The notes beneath the pieces were generated by a model. That model saw only the letters and a list, made by a program, of their open reading frames with translations. It searched no databases and was not told the DNA's origin. From Clavibacter sp. (GTDB taxonomy: Bacteria; Actinomycetota; Actinomycetes; Nanopelagicales; Nanopelagicaceae): a DNA stretch of 64,000 bases. Shown in pieces: positions 37,450 through 46,797 of the stretch (positions within the stretch are counted from its first letter, which is position 1; each line of letters begins with the position of its first letter). A program made the position numbers and the translations under genes. The stretch lies in contig BGOH01000001.1 in NCBI GenBank assembly GCA_003569145.1, positions 124,001 through 188,000 of the forward strand, read 5' to 3'.

Positions 37450-38772
37450 TTACTTCGCGGCTGCGAAGGCTTTTTCTAAATCTGACTTGATATCAGCTAT
37501 GTTTTCAATTCCAAGACTGAGCCGTACTAGACCTGGAGTTACTCCAGCGCTTAGCTGCTCGGCAGGACTTAGCTGTGAATGAGTTGTGGATGCTGGATGA
37601 ATTGCTAGAGATCGAACATCCCCAATATTTGCCACGTGTGAGAAGATATTTAGCGCCTCAATGAACTTTCTACCAGCTTCAATTCCACCCTTTATCTCAA
37701 AGGAGAGAACTGAGCCACTGCCCCTTGGAGCATACTTCTTAGCTAACTTATTCCAAGGAGATGATTCTAGTGAGGCATAGTTGACCTTAGTAACTTGATT
37801 ATGACTCTCTAACCATTTAGCTGTCGCTAGCGCGTTATCAGTATGGCGCTCCATACGTAGCGATAGAGTCTCAAGTCCTTGAGCCAGTAGCCAGGCATTA
37901 AAGGGTGATGTTGCAGCTCCGATGTCGCGAAGCAGAGTAAGTCGAATTTTGAATATATAGGCTAAATTCGCGCCAAAGGCAGATCCCACACCAAGTGCCT
38001 GAGCATAAACAATTCCGTTATAGCTGGGATCTGGCTGATTGAAATTCTTAAATCGCTCTGGGTATTTTGCATAATCAAACTTTCCAGAATCGACGATTGC
38101 CCCAACTACGGCATTGCCATGACCTGAGAGAAACTTCGTGGCCGAGTGCACCACCACATCTGCGCCATGTTCAATGGGGCGAATTAAAAATGGAGTAGCG
38201 ACAGTATTATCAACAATTAATGGAACTCCAACTTCATGAGCAACTTTTGCAACTGCCTCAATATCTAGGACATCATTTTTTGGATTAGCGATGGTTTCCC
38301 CAAAGAAGGCCTTGGTATTTGGGCGTACAGCTTTTTTCCAGCTTTGTGGATCTTCTGGATTCTCTACAAAGCTCACTTCAATGCCAAATTTTGGCAAGGT
38401 GTAATGAAACAGATTATAAGTTCCGCCATATAGCGATGGTGATGAAACTATGTGATCTCCAGCCTCTGCAACATTTAAAACGGCAAAGGTTGTTGCAGCA
38501 GAACCCGAGGAGAGAAGTAGGGCTGCCACACCTCCTTCAAGTGAGGCAATTCTCTGCTCCACTGCATCTTGAGTTGGATTCATTATCCGGGTGTAGATAT
38601 TGCCGAGCTCTGCTAAGCCGAATAAATCCGCAGCATGCTTGGTGTCACGGAATTGATATGCCGTGGTCTGATAAAGAGGCAACGCTCTAGCTCCAGTGGT
38701 TGGATCTGGAACTTGACCGGCATGTACTTGACGAGTTTCAAAGTGAGTATCAGTTACGCAAAAAGATGACAT
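37450..38772 (-). CDS. metY: O-acetylhomoserine aminocarboxypropyltransferase (sulfhydrylase)
   Basis: A 440-residue PLP enzyme of the Cys/Met metabolism family that makes homocysteine from O-acetylhomoserine and sulfide. Features are the start [29 protein letters not shown], the long-form [24 protein letters not shown], the PLP lysine in [14 protein letters not shown] near residue 216 and the C-terminal [10 protein letters not shown]. The AGGGAGG ribosome binding site is 8 bases before ATG 38772. Expression is predicted to fall when SAM is high through the SAM-IV RNA upstream. Confidence 0.96.
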   Translation of the reverse strand: MSSFCVTDTHFETRQVHAGQVPDPTTGARALPLYQTTAYQFRDTKHAADLFGLAELGNIYTRIMNPTQDAVEQRIASLEGGVAALLLSSGSAATTFAVLNVAEAGDHIVSSPSLYGGTYNLFHYTLPKFGIEVSFVENPEDPQSWKKAVRPNTKAFFGETIANPKNDVLDIEAVAKVAHEVGVPLIVDNTVATPFLIRPIEHGADVVVHSATKFLSGHGNAVVGAIVDSGKFDYAKYPERFKNFNQPDPSYNGIVYAQALGVGSAFGANLAYIFKIRLTLLRDIGAATSPFNAWLLAQGLETLSLRMERHTDNALATAKWLESHNQVTKVNYASLESSPWNKLAKKYAPRGSGSVLSFEIKGGIEAGRKFIEALNIFSHVANIGDVRSLAIHPASTTHSQLSPAEQLSAGVTPGLVRLSLGIENIADIKSDLEKAFAAAK

Positions 38773-38780
38773 GATATAAA

Positions 38781-38806
38781 CCTCCCTAAAATTCAGGGGG
38801 CCTGAA
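38781..38806 (-). promoter_or_regulatory. Expression platform of the metY SAM-IV switch
   Basis: Between the aptamer and metY there is a hairpin TTCAGG-CCC-CCTGAA (38792-38806). The Shine-Dalgarno AGGGAGG follows at 38781-38787. The CCCCCT in the hairpin can alternatively pair with AGGGAG, so the leader can form two competing structures. This suggests control at translation start rather than termination. The pairing is read by eye. Confidence 0.5.
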
Positions 38807-38817
38807 AGTGATTTTGC

Positions 38818-38932
38818 AGACCCACGCTTGCCGATGGCGCTTTGCTATCGACCTGGTCTTCACCCGGAGCACCCCACCGTGGTGGAGGGTTGCCGCTCAG
38901 TTAGCCGGGGCTATGAACTGAGACTCATGACC
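38818..38932 (-). promoter_or_regulatory. SAM-IV riboswitch (metY-metX)
   Basis: Read on the minus strand, the aptamer runs GGTCATGAGTCTCAG, then a GCCCCGGCTAACTGAGCGGC block, CAACCCTCCACCACGGTGG, GGTGCTCCGGGTGA, GACCAGGTCGAT and GGCAAGCGTGGGTC. These are the conserved blocks of the actinobacterial SAM-IV class, including the pseudoknot-forming strands. It lies 46 bases upstream of the metY start. A second copy with the same blocks is at 41570-41683. Confidence 0.9.
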
Positions 38933-38975
38933 TGTGCGGATTTTAGGGGAAGAATATGAAAAAAGTCCAGCTTAT

Positions 38976-39725
38976 TTACAATCTGCCGGCTTGATGGAGG
39001 CGTTGGAGAAACTCTTTAGTTTCTTTCCGCTTCGGACTTTCCAATATCTTCGCAGGACTTCCCCACTCCAGAATTCGTCCCTGATGCAGATAACAGAGCT
39101 CATCGGCCACCTGTTTGGCAAACCCCATCTCATGGGTAGCCAGCACCATCGTCATTCCCTCGCTCTTTAGATCTCTAACCGTGCTCAAAACTTCATTAAC
39201 CAAGACTGGATCAAGGGCGCTAGTTATCTCATCAAGTAATAGCAGTCGAGGGTGCCTGGCAAGGGAGCGGATAATGGCAACTCTCTGCTGCTGACCCCCA
39301 CTTAGCCGATCTGGATATTGATCAGCCTTCTCCTTCAAACCAAACTTATTTAATAGCTCCAAAGCCTCATCTATCGCCTTCTCTTTTGCCACCTTCTGCA
39401 CCTTGGTTGGAGCCAAAATAACATTTTCAAGCACCGTCATGTGAGGAAAGAGATTAAAGGATTGAAAAACCATTCCTAACTTCTTTCTCACCTCATCAGG
39501 ATTTACATTTGCTGCAGAGATATCTTGCCCATCAAGGAGTATCTGCCCATCATCAATCTGGTCAAGTAAATTTATGCAGCGCAGTAGCGTCGACTTGCCA
39601 CTGCCAGATGCACCAATAAATACTGTGGCTTTATGCTCTAAGACTTTAAAGGAAATATCTTCAAGAACTACTTCACTTCCAAAGCTCTTTCTAACTTTCT
39701 CGAGCTGCAACACCGCCTGACTCAT
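38976..39725 (-). CDS. Amino-acid ABC transporter ATP-binding protein
   Basis: A 249-residue ABC ATPase of the polar amino acid (GlnQ/HisP) type. Walker A is GASGSGKST near residues 37-45, the Q-loop MVFQSFNLFPHMTVLEN is near 85, the signature LSGGQQQRVAI near 140 and Walker B LLLLDEITSALD near 163. The His switch lies in ATHEMGFA. It ends the three-gene transport operon, overlapping the permease by four bases. The SAM-IV switch before the operon points to methionine as cargo. The encoded protein lacks the extra C-terminal ACT-like domain typical of MetN. Confidence 0.93.
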   Translation of the reverse strand: MSQAVLQLEKVRKSFGSEVVLEDISFKVLEHKATVFIGASGSGKSTLLRCINLLDQIDDGQILLDGQDISAANVNPDEVRKKLGMVFQSFNLFPHMTVLENVILAPTKVQKVAKEKAIDEALELLNKFGLKEKADQYPDRLSGGQQQRVAIIRSLARHPRLLLLDEITSALDPVLVNEVLSTVRDLKSEGMTMVLATHEMGFAKQVADELCYLHQGRILEWGSPAKILESPKRKETKEFLQRLHQAGRL

Positions 39726-40633
39726 GCTTGCCCCACTGCATTTTCTCGCTCATAGGAGTTTCTAAGCATCCGATCAGTCCAGCGCGTCAAGGGAATTGTC
39801 ACCAGAAGGAAGATGATTGCTGCCATTACATACGGGGTGTAATTAAAAGTCTTTGCAGTTTGAATCTGCGCGGCTCTTACTGCATCGGTAACTCCCAAAA
39901 TTGAAACTAGACCGGTATCTTTAATCAGCGCTACTAAATCATTTAGTAGTGGTGGGGTGACTCTCTTAAGTGCTTGAGGCAGAACGACATGGCGAAGAGT
40001 CTGAAAATTACTTAAACCCAGTGATCTAGCAGCAGCTCTCTGGCTTGGGTGAACGGTAAGAATTCCAGAGCGAATCACTTCAGCAACATATGCCGAATAG
40101 GTGATGATTACTGCAAGAGTTCCTAAAATCAACACATTATTGGTTAAGCCCTTTATCTGTAGCGCCGGAATTCCAAATCCCACAAGAAGAATTACTAGAA
40201 GCATTGGAATACCACGAAATACATCAACATAAACTGTGGCAAGAATCCTAAATGGGGTTAATGCTGGCGATCTAGAAGTTCTAAGTAGTGCTATCGCTAA
40301 ACCAATGAGCGCTACAGATGTTCCTGCAATAACAGTTAGTGTGGCATTGGTAGTAAACCCGAGAAGTATTTTGGGCAGAATTTCAAAGCCATAAGCCCAC
40401 TTAAAGAATGTATTTCTAAGCGTCTCCCAGCCCGGTGAGGTAACTAGAACTAAACCAAGGGTTCCAAGAACTAAGAAGCTTGAGAGTGCTGCAATTAGTG
40501 CACTTTTCTTATTGCGTGCTCGCCGAGCCGCACGTCTTGCAAGTTCTATTTCACTTGGGCTCCAGCTGCCACCAAAGTTATAAGAAGAAGAGGGCGCAGC
40601 TCTATTGGAACTGCGCCCCGATTTCTTAGCCAT
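39722..40633 (-). CDS. Amino-acid ABC transporter permease
   Basis: A 303-residue permease of the HisM/PAAT type. A hydrophilic N-terminal stretch of about 45 residues rich in Ser and Arg precedes five to six helices. The EAA loop, with AEVIRSGILTVHPSQRAAARSLGLSNFQTLRHVVLPQAL, is at about 190-225. It overlaps the ATPase gene by four bases and follows the binding protein by 33 bases. The long basic N-terminus is unusual but could be a variable cytoplasmic extension. Confidence 0.92.
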   Translation of the reverse strand: MAKKSGRSSNRAAPSSSYNFGGSWSPSEIELARRAARRARNKKSALIAALSSFLVLGTLGLVLVTSPGWETLRNTFFKWAYGFEILPKILLGFTTNATLTVIAGTSVALIGLAIALLRTSRSPALTPFRILATVYVDVFRGIPMLLVILLVGFGIPALQIKGLTNNVLILGTLAVIITYSAYVAEVIRSGILTVHPSQRAAARSLGLSNFQTLRHVVLPQALKRVTPPLLNDLVALIKDTGLVSILGVTDAVRAAQIQTAKTFNYTPYVMAAIIFLLVTIPLTRWTDRMLRNSYERENAVGQA

Positions 40634-40666
40634 TAGCCATGCTTAGTAGTTTGCCGTATCTGGCAA

Positions 40667-41518
40667 CTATCCAAGTACTGGCGCTCCTGCAGAAGATGTT
40701 AACCACTTTTCAATAATGGCCTGAAGTGTTCCATTATTGTTAATTGCATCGACCGCTCCTGAAACACATGATGTGATCGGATTATCTTTAGATAGCAAGA
40801 GACCAAATCCTTGATCTCCTGAATCACTGCCATCAATTTGTCCAACGATTATTCCATTTGGAACTTCAACAGCTGAGAGATAGAAAGCAGTTGGAAGGTC
40901 TACAACTAGACCATCAATCTGCTTATTCTTAAGGGCAGTAACAGCAGCAGCGTTATCGTTAAATACCGCAGCCTTTAGCCCTAGTTGGCCTTCAATCACA
41001 TCAAGTGAGGTCGTTGAAACAGCGGCTCCTAATTTAGCTCCGGCATCTGCAAGACCCTGCAAGGTAGTGACGCCATCAATCTTGCTTCCCTTGAAGGAGA
41101 CAATTGCTTGATTTGATTTGTAGTATGCAGATGAGAAATCAACAACCTGCTTGCGCTCATCAGTTATGGAATATTGCTGGAGGTTGAAGTCAAATGTCTT
41201 TGGTCCTGGCGCAATTGCAGCATCAAAGCTGGTGCGAACCCACTTCACTGCTGACTGGTCATAACCAAGCTCACTTGCAACTGCATATGCAACAGCGGCT
41301 TCAAAACCTTCACCTGACTCTGGAGCATCATCGATGACCCATGGATAGTAGGCAGGCTCACCTGTTGCAATTGTTAGAACTCCTGCTTCAACTGTTGCCA
41401 GAGATTCTGGAGAACATGTTGTTGAATCACCAGTTGCGCCTTCATCACTTGATGAGGAACATGCTGTGATTACTAGAGCAGTTAGAAGTAATGGGATGAA
41501 TCTAAAGATTTTTTTCAC
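40667..41518 (-). CDS. Amino-acid ABC transporter substrate-binding lipoprotein
   Basis: A 283-residue extracellular solute-binding protein of family 3. It starts with GTG 41518 and a lipoprotein signal MKKIFRFIPLLLTALVITAC, with the lipid-modified Cys at residue 20. The mature protein has the family shape (LTIATGEPAYYPWVIDD, VDFSSAYYKSNQAIV, LKNKQIDGLVVDLPTAFYL, GFGLLLSKDN). The SAM-IV riboswitch just upstream predicts that the ligand is methionine or a close relative. The family itself binds many amino acids. Confidence 0.92.
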   Translation of the reverse strand: MKKIFRFIPLLLTALVITACSSSSDEGATGDSTTCSPESLATVEAGVLTIATGEPAYYPWVIDDAPESGEGFEAAVAYAVASELGYDQSAVKWVRTSFDAAIAPGPKTFDFNLQQYSITDERKQVVDFSSAYYKSNQAIVSFKGSKIDGVTTLQGLADAGAKLGAAVSTTSLDVIEGQLGLKAAVFNDNAAAVTALKNKQIDGLVVDLPTAFYLSAVEVPNGIIVGQIDGSDSGDQGFGLLLSKDNPITSCVSGAVDAINNNGTLQAIIEKWLTSSAGAPVLG

Positions 41519-41569
41519 TTTTTCCTTGCCTTTCGCAAATTAGGAGCTTAAGGCCTGCCAATAATTGTC

Positions 41570-41683
41570 AGACCCGCGCTTGTCGATGCACTTTGCAATC
41601 GACCAGGTCCTCACCCGGAGCACCCCACCGCGGTGGAGGGTTGCCGTCCAGTTAGCCGGGGCTTAATGCTGGAACTCTTGACC
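41570..41683 (-). promoter_or_regulatory. SAM-IV riboswitch (ABC transporter operon)
   Basis: The same ordered blocks as the metY leader are seen on the minus strand: GGTCAAGAGTTCCAGC, GCCCCGGCTAACTGGACGGC, CAACCCTCCACCGCGGTGG, GGTGCTCCGGGTGA, GACCTGGTCGAT and GACAAGCGCGGGTC. Stem bases differ from the first copy but pairing is kept (for example CCGCGG in place of CCACGG), which supports real RNA structure. It ends about 51 bases upstream of the binding-protein start and follows the ald stop by about 20 bases. Confidence 0.9.
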
Positions 41684-41703
41684 TAAGGCGGACTTTAGAA
41701 AAT

Positions 41704-42813
41704 TTAGAGTGAAAAGTCCATCTCAACACTTGCCATGCCATGAGCCTGAGCTACTGCTTTATAAGTGATCTGGCCATTATGGACATTTAGCCCCTTAGCA
41801 AGGCCAGAGTTTTCAGATAGCGCCTTCATCCAGCCCTTATTGGCAAGTGCTAGCGCGTAAGGCAGGGTGGCATTTGAAAGGGCGTAGGTGGAGGTCAGGG
41901 GCAGAGCTCCTGGCATATTGGCAACGCAGTAAAAGATGCTCTCATGAACTTTATATGTTGGATCTGCATGGGTTGTGGCCTTTGAATCCTGGAAACAGCC
42001 ACCTTGATCAATGGCAATATCAACTAAGACTGAACCCTTCTTTAAATGCGAAACTAACTCATTACTAATCAACTTCGGAGCCTTTGCGCCGTGTACTAAA
42101 ACAGCTCCAATAATTAAATCTGCAAGAAGTGCTTCTTGCTCAATCTCATGGGTATTAGAGACCAAAGTCTTTACTGCTCCATTAAATATCTGATCAATAT
42201 AGGCAAGTCTGCTCTGATTTAAATCAACTACCGTTACATCAGCTCTCATACCAAGGGCAATAGTTGCTGCAGCAAGACCTGCAGTTCCTCCGCCAAGAAT
42301 TAGAACCTTTCCAGGTCTTACTCCAGGAACTCCGCCAAGTAATACACCGCGCCCACCTGCACTTGCCTGCAGCGCTGCTGCGCCAACTTGTGGAGCCATA
42401 CGCCCAGCAACCTCGCTCATTGGAGCAAGAAGAGGAAGATTGGAATTTAGCTCAACAGTTTCATAGGCAATTGCAGTGATACCGCTTTTCATTAGCGCAT
42501 CAGTGCAATCCTTTGAAGCAGCAAGATGAAGATAGGTAAATAGAACTTGGCCAGCTCTCATTCGGTGATATTCAGCAGCAATCGGCTCTTTTACTTTTAA
42601 GACTAATTCGGCTTCAGCCCAGAGCTGATCTGCTGAGGCAATAATTGTTGCCCCAACGCTTCTATAGTCATCATCTGAGATTGCGCAGCCAAGACCAGCC
42701 GAACTTTCCACTAAAACTTTATGCCCCTGGTGGATAAATTCTCTAGCTCCTGCCGGGGTTAGTGAGACTCGATACTCATGGTTCTTTATCTCTTTGGGAA
42801 CGCCGATGTTCAC
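41704..42813 (-). CDS. ald: Alanine dehydrogenase
   Basis: A 369-residue NAD-dependent enzyme interconverting alanine and pyruvate plus ammonia. Family features are MNIGVPKEIKNHEYRVSLTPAG at the N-terminus, VLFTYLHLAA with the catalytic His region near 95, GGVPGVRPGKVLILGGGTAG near 160-180, LVDIAIDQGGCFQ near 265 and the C-terminal GLNVHNGQITYKAVA. It lies 2 bases before DUF4192 in the reverse order of transcription. It may allow growth on alanine as a nitrogen and carbon source. Confidence 0.96.
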   Translation of the reverse strand: MNIGVPKEIKNHEYRVSLTPAGAREFIHQGHKVLVESSAGLGCAISDDDYRSVGATIIASADQLWAEAELVLKVKEPIAAEYHRMRAGQVLFTYLHLAASKDCTDALMKSGITAIAYETVELNSNLPLLAPMSEVAGRMAPQVGAAALQASAGGRGVLLGGVPGVRPGKVLILGGGTAGLAAATIALGMRADVTVVDLNQSRLAYIDQIFNGAVKTLVSNTHEIEQEALLADLIIGAVLVHGAKAPKLISNELVSHLKKGSVLVDIAIDQGGCFQDSKATTHADPTYKVHESIFYCVANMPGALPLTSTYALSNATLPYALALANKGWMKALSENSGLAKGLNVHNGQITYKAVAQAHGMASVEMDFSL

Positions 42814-42815
42814 CT

Positions 42816-43811
42816 CTAGATAGTACCCGAGAAAAGCTCACTACATATTTTGGGGTGTAACTCACTTCTCATTTGGGCAAATGAGTTGGGGGCCCATCCA
42901 GAATTAAAGACTTGTCTAAGTAATTTACTCATTGCATAACTTGGATCATCGCTATCTGCCCTATCTAGCGCTCTTTGTGCAAGAGCTCCATCTCCTCGCT
43001 CATAGGCCACTGCTGCAAACAAATTAGCAACTGGAGCGATATAGCCCTCTGGGGCAAGTCGAAGCAACCATCTCCAAGCAGTGAAGTAGAGATCAAGGCT
43101 CTCAGCGCTAACACTTCCAAGGGCGTAATCCCTAACCTGCAAATCCGATAGACGAACTAAAAGCAGTGCAATTAAAGCCTTATCTTTGACTAGACCATGA
43201 GATTTAAAATCATCCATAAACTGGTTAACAGAGCTAGCGCCTTGCCTTTGAAAAGATATTGGATCTTTTTCATAATCAATAGGCTCGATACTTCTTATTA
43301 ACTCTAGTAATTCATGATCGGTGTCAAGCTTCGAAATTGAATCTATTAGCAGTTCAAGAGTTGCGAAAGGAATTGGTCTGCCTTGAGCAACTTGCTCTGC
43401 AGCAATTCGTGAATCAATTAGCTCTGGAAGTAGGTTTCCCTCACTTGGGCAACAGCTCAAATCTTCACAAATTAATGAGCGATATCGATCCTTCTCAACT
43501 GTTATGACTTCTCGAAGATTTAGTCCATATTCAGTGATAGCAGCGAGAATCTCTGAAATTATCTCATTCTGGCTCTGCCCAATTTCTGGGCAATAAAAGA
43601 TTGCAATAATAGCTTCAGCGCTATCTCGAGATAGATGGGAGTTTAGAAGTTTTAGTTCATCTGCGCCGATTTGATCTGGAAAATCTATGCGAATCGCCAT
43701 AGCTATTGCATCATTTTTTAGGCTCAATAGAACTATTGAATTCTCTGGGTTAAATCCAATTAAAAAGGGAACAGCTGCAAGAAGGTCTTTAGGTGTTGTA
43801 AGTGTCGTCAT
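42816..43811 (-). CDS. DUF4192 family protein
   Basis: A 331-residue protein of an actinobacterial family of unknown function. The start ATG 43811 (MTTLTTPKDLLAAVPFLIGFNPENSIVLLSL) is chosen because this is the conserved family opening; an upstream in-frame start at 43907 adds a non-conserved leader. The C-terminal half has helical repeats (LAPEGYIAPVANLFAAVAYERGDGALAQRALDRA) resembling a TPR-like end. It is followed by ald after 2 bases. No catalytic motif is evident. Confidence 0.85.
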   Translation of the reverse strand: MTTLTTPKDLLAAVPFLIGFNPENSIVLLSLKNDAIAMAIRIDFPDQIGADELKLLNSHLSRDSAEAIIAIFYCPEIGQSQNEIISEILAAITEYGLNLREVITVEKDRYRSLICEDLSCCPSEGNLLPELIDSRIAAEQVAQGRPIPFATLELLIDSISKLDTDHELLELIRSIEPIDYEKDPISFQRQGASSVNQFMDDFKSHGLVKDKALIALLLVRLSDLQVRDYALGSVSAESLDLYFTAWRWLLRLAPEGYIAPVANLFAAVAYERGDGALAQRALDRADSDDPSYAMSKLLRQVFNSGWAPNSFAQMRSELHPKICSELFSGTI

Positions 43812-43872
43812 TGGCAAAGCATCTTTGGATAGAGAAATTGAAGTTTTTTTCAAGCCGCAGAAATGTTGATAA

Positions 43873-44583
43873 CTAACCCCTGTAGATACCTCTGGCTGGC
43901 CTAACATCTATTTGCCGACTGACCCGCTGCACAATTGCTCCATCAATTGGCGCACCGATAGACCCTGCTCGCCAAAAACCGCTCCAAGTTGTTGTTAACT
44001 CAACTCTCTTCTGGCCTGAGCTCTTATAGGTATTTTCAATAAGCATCAATGGGTATGGGGCTCCTGCAAGCTTGGTGCTCTGGCTATTGCCATCTCCAAA
44101 CTCCCATAAAAACTCCGGAGTTAAGTGAATCGTTATAGGCGTGCCAAGAACTACAAGGACGGTTGTGAAGTGCATAGGAGTATTAGTTAAGAAATTAACG
44201 CTCTGATTTACCAAGATGTTATCTAGCGGTTGGGTGATTATCGCTCCCCTTGGAATCAAACTCTTAACTTGATCGCTAATTTGAGAGCCAGAAATTCTCT
44301 TCACTCTTGGTTTTGGTGAAGGCTTTGGACCTAGCGCAACTGGCTTACTTGCAGCAGGTGGCTTTGGAAGCCAGGGAATCCAAGTCCGCTTTGTAGTTGA
44401 GGTTGGTCTTGGCTTTGGCGCAGTTGATACCTGACTGCCCGCCTTACCCTTCTTAACTGTGATTACAACTTCATTGCTCTCTTGATTAGCTTTTACATCA
44501 ATACATGTCTCACCTTCACAAGCGCCATAGGCAGCATTCATAGATGAAAAGATAATTAACATTGCAACAAGAGTTATCCGCAT
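43873..44583 (-). CDS. Secreted protein with PKD-like region
   Basis: A 236-residue protein with a signal peptide (about residues 1-20, cleavage after AAYGA). A Pro/Lys/Thr-rich linker runs from about 45 to 95. A C-terminal domain contains LWEFGDGNSQSTKL and a following ENTYKSSGQKRVELTTTWSG, the pattern of a PKD-type beta-sandwich. It is likely an exported or wall-associated protein. The function is unknown. It lies between dinG and DUF4192 with no shared overlap. Confidence 0.7.
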   Translation of the reverse strand: MRITLVAMLIIFSSMNAAYGACEGETCIDVKANQESNEVVITVKKGKAGSQVSTAPKPRPTSTTKRTWIPWLPKPPAASKPVALGPKPSPKPRVKRISGSQISDQVKSLIPRGAIITQPLDNILVNQSVNFLTNTPMHFTTVLVVLGTPITIHLTPEFLWEFGDGNSQSTKLAGAPYPLMLIENTYKSSGQKRVELTTTWSGFWRAGSIGAPIDGAIVQRVSRQIDVRPARGIYRG

Positions 44584-44644
44584 CTAGCAGATGATGCCTT
44601 CTTGATCTCATCTCTAAATTGGAAAAACTAAGACTTTGGGGATA

Positions 44645-46649
44645 TCACTGCCCTGTGGAGTTGTATTGGCTAGAAAGTCTTTTAAGAGATTCTTTGATAA
44701 CAGCTCCATCGCTACTTCTCCAGAGCGGCGGCATAGAGTTTAAAAGCACTGATCCATAGCGTTTATTAACAATTCTTGAATCAAGAATTGCCACTACCCC
44801 GCGATCATCAATGGATCGAATTAGCCTTCCTGTTCCCTGCGCAAGAAGTAGAGCAGCCCTTGGAAGTGAGACTTGCATAAAACCTGAGCCGCCAGATGCA
44901 TCTATCTGGGCAGCCCTTGCCGACATCACTGGATCATCTGGTCTTGGAAAAGGTATTCGATCAATTGCTACCAAAATACAAGATGGCCCCGGCACATCAA
45001 CTCCCTGCCAAAGGCTCATTGTTCCAAGCAAAATTGAGGTGGGATCACTGGCAAATTTTTCAACTAAGACCCCAACGCTATCGCCCCGTCTTTGAGTAAT
45101 GATCTTTATCGGAAGCTCTGCTAAAACTCGCCTTAGATGTTCATCAGCCATCTCAACACCGCGCCATGATGAAAATAGCGCAAGAGTTCTTCCCCCGGCA
45201 GCATCAATTAACTCACCTAGCTCAACCAAGCCTGCGGACTTGGCCCATCTCTTGTTGGCTCAGGAAGATCTCTTGGAAGATAGAGCGCTCCTTGGCTGGC
45301 AAAATCAAAGGGTGAACCAACATCAAGTGATACTAAATTCTCTGGGTCAATATCTCCCCCGCTTTCGCTACTTTCATCTTGGCTAGCCTCTAGTGGATCA
45401 ATACCAAAGCTCTTAGCAATTGCAGCAAAACTATTTCCAACGCTCAAGGTTGCACTTGTTGCGATAACTGGAGTTTTAGTAAATAAGTTCTCGCGTAATA
45501 GATGTGAGACTTCTAGTGGAGCAAGATAGAGAGTGGAAAATGTTGGTTCAAACCAGAGCACTTGATTACTGCCAATCTTAAGCATCTTTGATGCGGTGGT
45601 TTTAATTTCATTGACCGCTCCCTTTACTCGAGCCCGCTCAGCTAAAGCATCTGGATCAACAATTAGTGAATCGGCATTAATTAGCGCAATAGCGCTCTCT
45701 GCTGCCTCTTTAATCTTTCTCACCCAAGGGGCAAGAAGCAACGGTAGTTCTTGAAGCTTTCGCTCATCGCCACTTTTTATGCGAAACTCTTGGCCATACT
45801 CATCAAGTGCTCTGCTAAACCCATCGCAAGCTTTGCCCAGCGCTTCAGCAGCTTTTCCGGGAAGATGTTTTCGCAGCATATTTGCTGCTCTACTAGCCTT
45901 GCTGCAGTTAGCTCCTCAGTTACTGCTTGAGTGGTGCGATCCATAAACTCATGAGCCTCATCTAAAATCACTGCATCTCGCTCTGGCAATATCGGATGAG
46001 AGTCAACGATTTCAATTGCAAGTAAGGTGTGATTAGTAACGACAATATCTGCGCTCTGGGCTTTAGTTTTTGCCTTCACTGCAAAACATTGCGCTCCAAA
46101 GCGACATTCATCAGCTCCCACACATTCTCTTCCAGATGTTGAATTGGCTAGCCAGACTCGTCTATCAACCTCAGGGGCATCATCTCGATCCCCCGAGATT
46201 CCATCTCTACTTGCCCACTGGCGAAGGCGGCGGGCATCTGATTCAAGTGATGAAATCTCAACTAAGACCTGGCTATCAACGCCAGAGTCATCAGCATTCA
46301 TCTTCTGCAGGCAGAGATAATTTCCAACCCCTTTATAAACAGCAAAGGTGATGCTTCTTCCCAATTCTTTCTCTAACGCCTTTTGAACCTTAGGAAGATC
46401 TCGCTCAATTAATTGTCGCTGCAGCGCAAGAGTTGCTGTTGCAACAAGGACTCGTTTGCCATGAACTAGAGCTGGCACTAAATAAGCAAGTGATTTTCCA
46501 GTTCCAGTTCCTGCTTGAACAAGGAGGTGATGGCGATCTTCAAGAGCGTTTGCCACTGCCTCTGCCATTGCAATCTGGCCAGCTCTCTGGCTTCCACCAA
46601 TTGCCTCGACTGCTGCTGCTAGCGCCTTTCTAACTGACTCTGCGCTCAT
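44645..46649 (-). CDS. dinG: DinG-family ATP-dependent DNA helicase (two frameshifts)
   Basis: Three frames (46649-45777, 45879-45217, 45229-44645) encode the ordered parts of one XPD/DinG helicase of about 668 residues. They hold the Walker A (VQAGTGTGKSLAYLVPAL near residue 40), the iron-sulfur cysteine region with GRECVGADECRFGAQCF, the DEAH box VILDEAHEF, and the last helicase motifs LFSSWRGVEMADEHL and QGTGRLIRS. The breaks are near 45888-45892 and 45239-45246. At each, one added base restores a family-like junction (ANMLRKHLPGKAAEAL; SAGLVELGELIDAAGG). These are likely sequence errors; otherwise the gene is dead. Confidence 0.87.
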
Positions 46650-46729
46650 AGTGGCAACCTTATTCTGATTTCACATTCAATGATTAGAAACTGCTTACTT
46701 AATTGCTAGATAAATAGCGTTAAATGATT

Positions 46730-46758
46730 TAACCCCCCGAAATTTCTTCGAGGGGTTA
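46730..46758 (-). terminator. Terminator-like hairpin after nrdJ
   Basis: A near-perfect 12-bp inverted repeat (TAACCCCCCGAA with TTCGAGGGGTTA, one mismatch) with a short loop lies about 40 bases beyond the nrdJ stop on the transcribed strand. A modest T/A-rich stretch follows. This is the most stable structure in the 148-base interval 46650-46797. Confidence 0.6.
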
Positions 46759-46797
46759 GAGATCAAGGAGAGATGAGCCCTCCTGTAATTACTTTTT

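Noticed and set aside
41847-42479. Several plus-strand frames opposite ald
   Set aside because: They are Gln/Leu-rich mirror frames of alanine dehydrogenase and lack ribosome binding sites.
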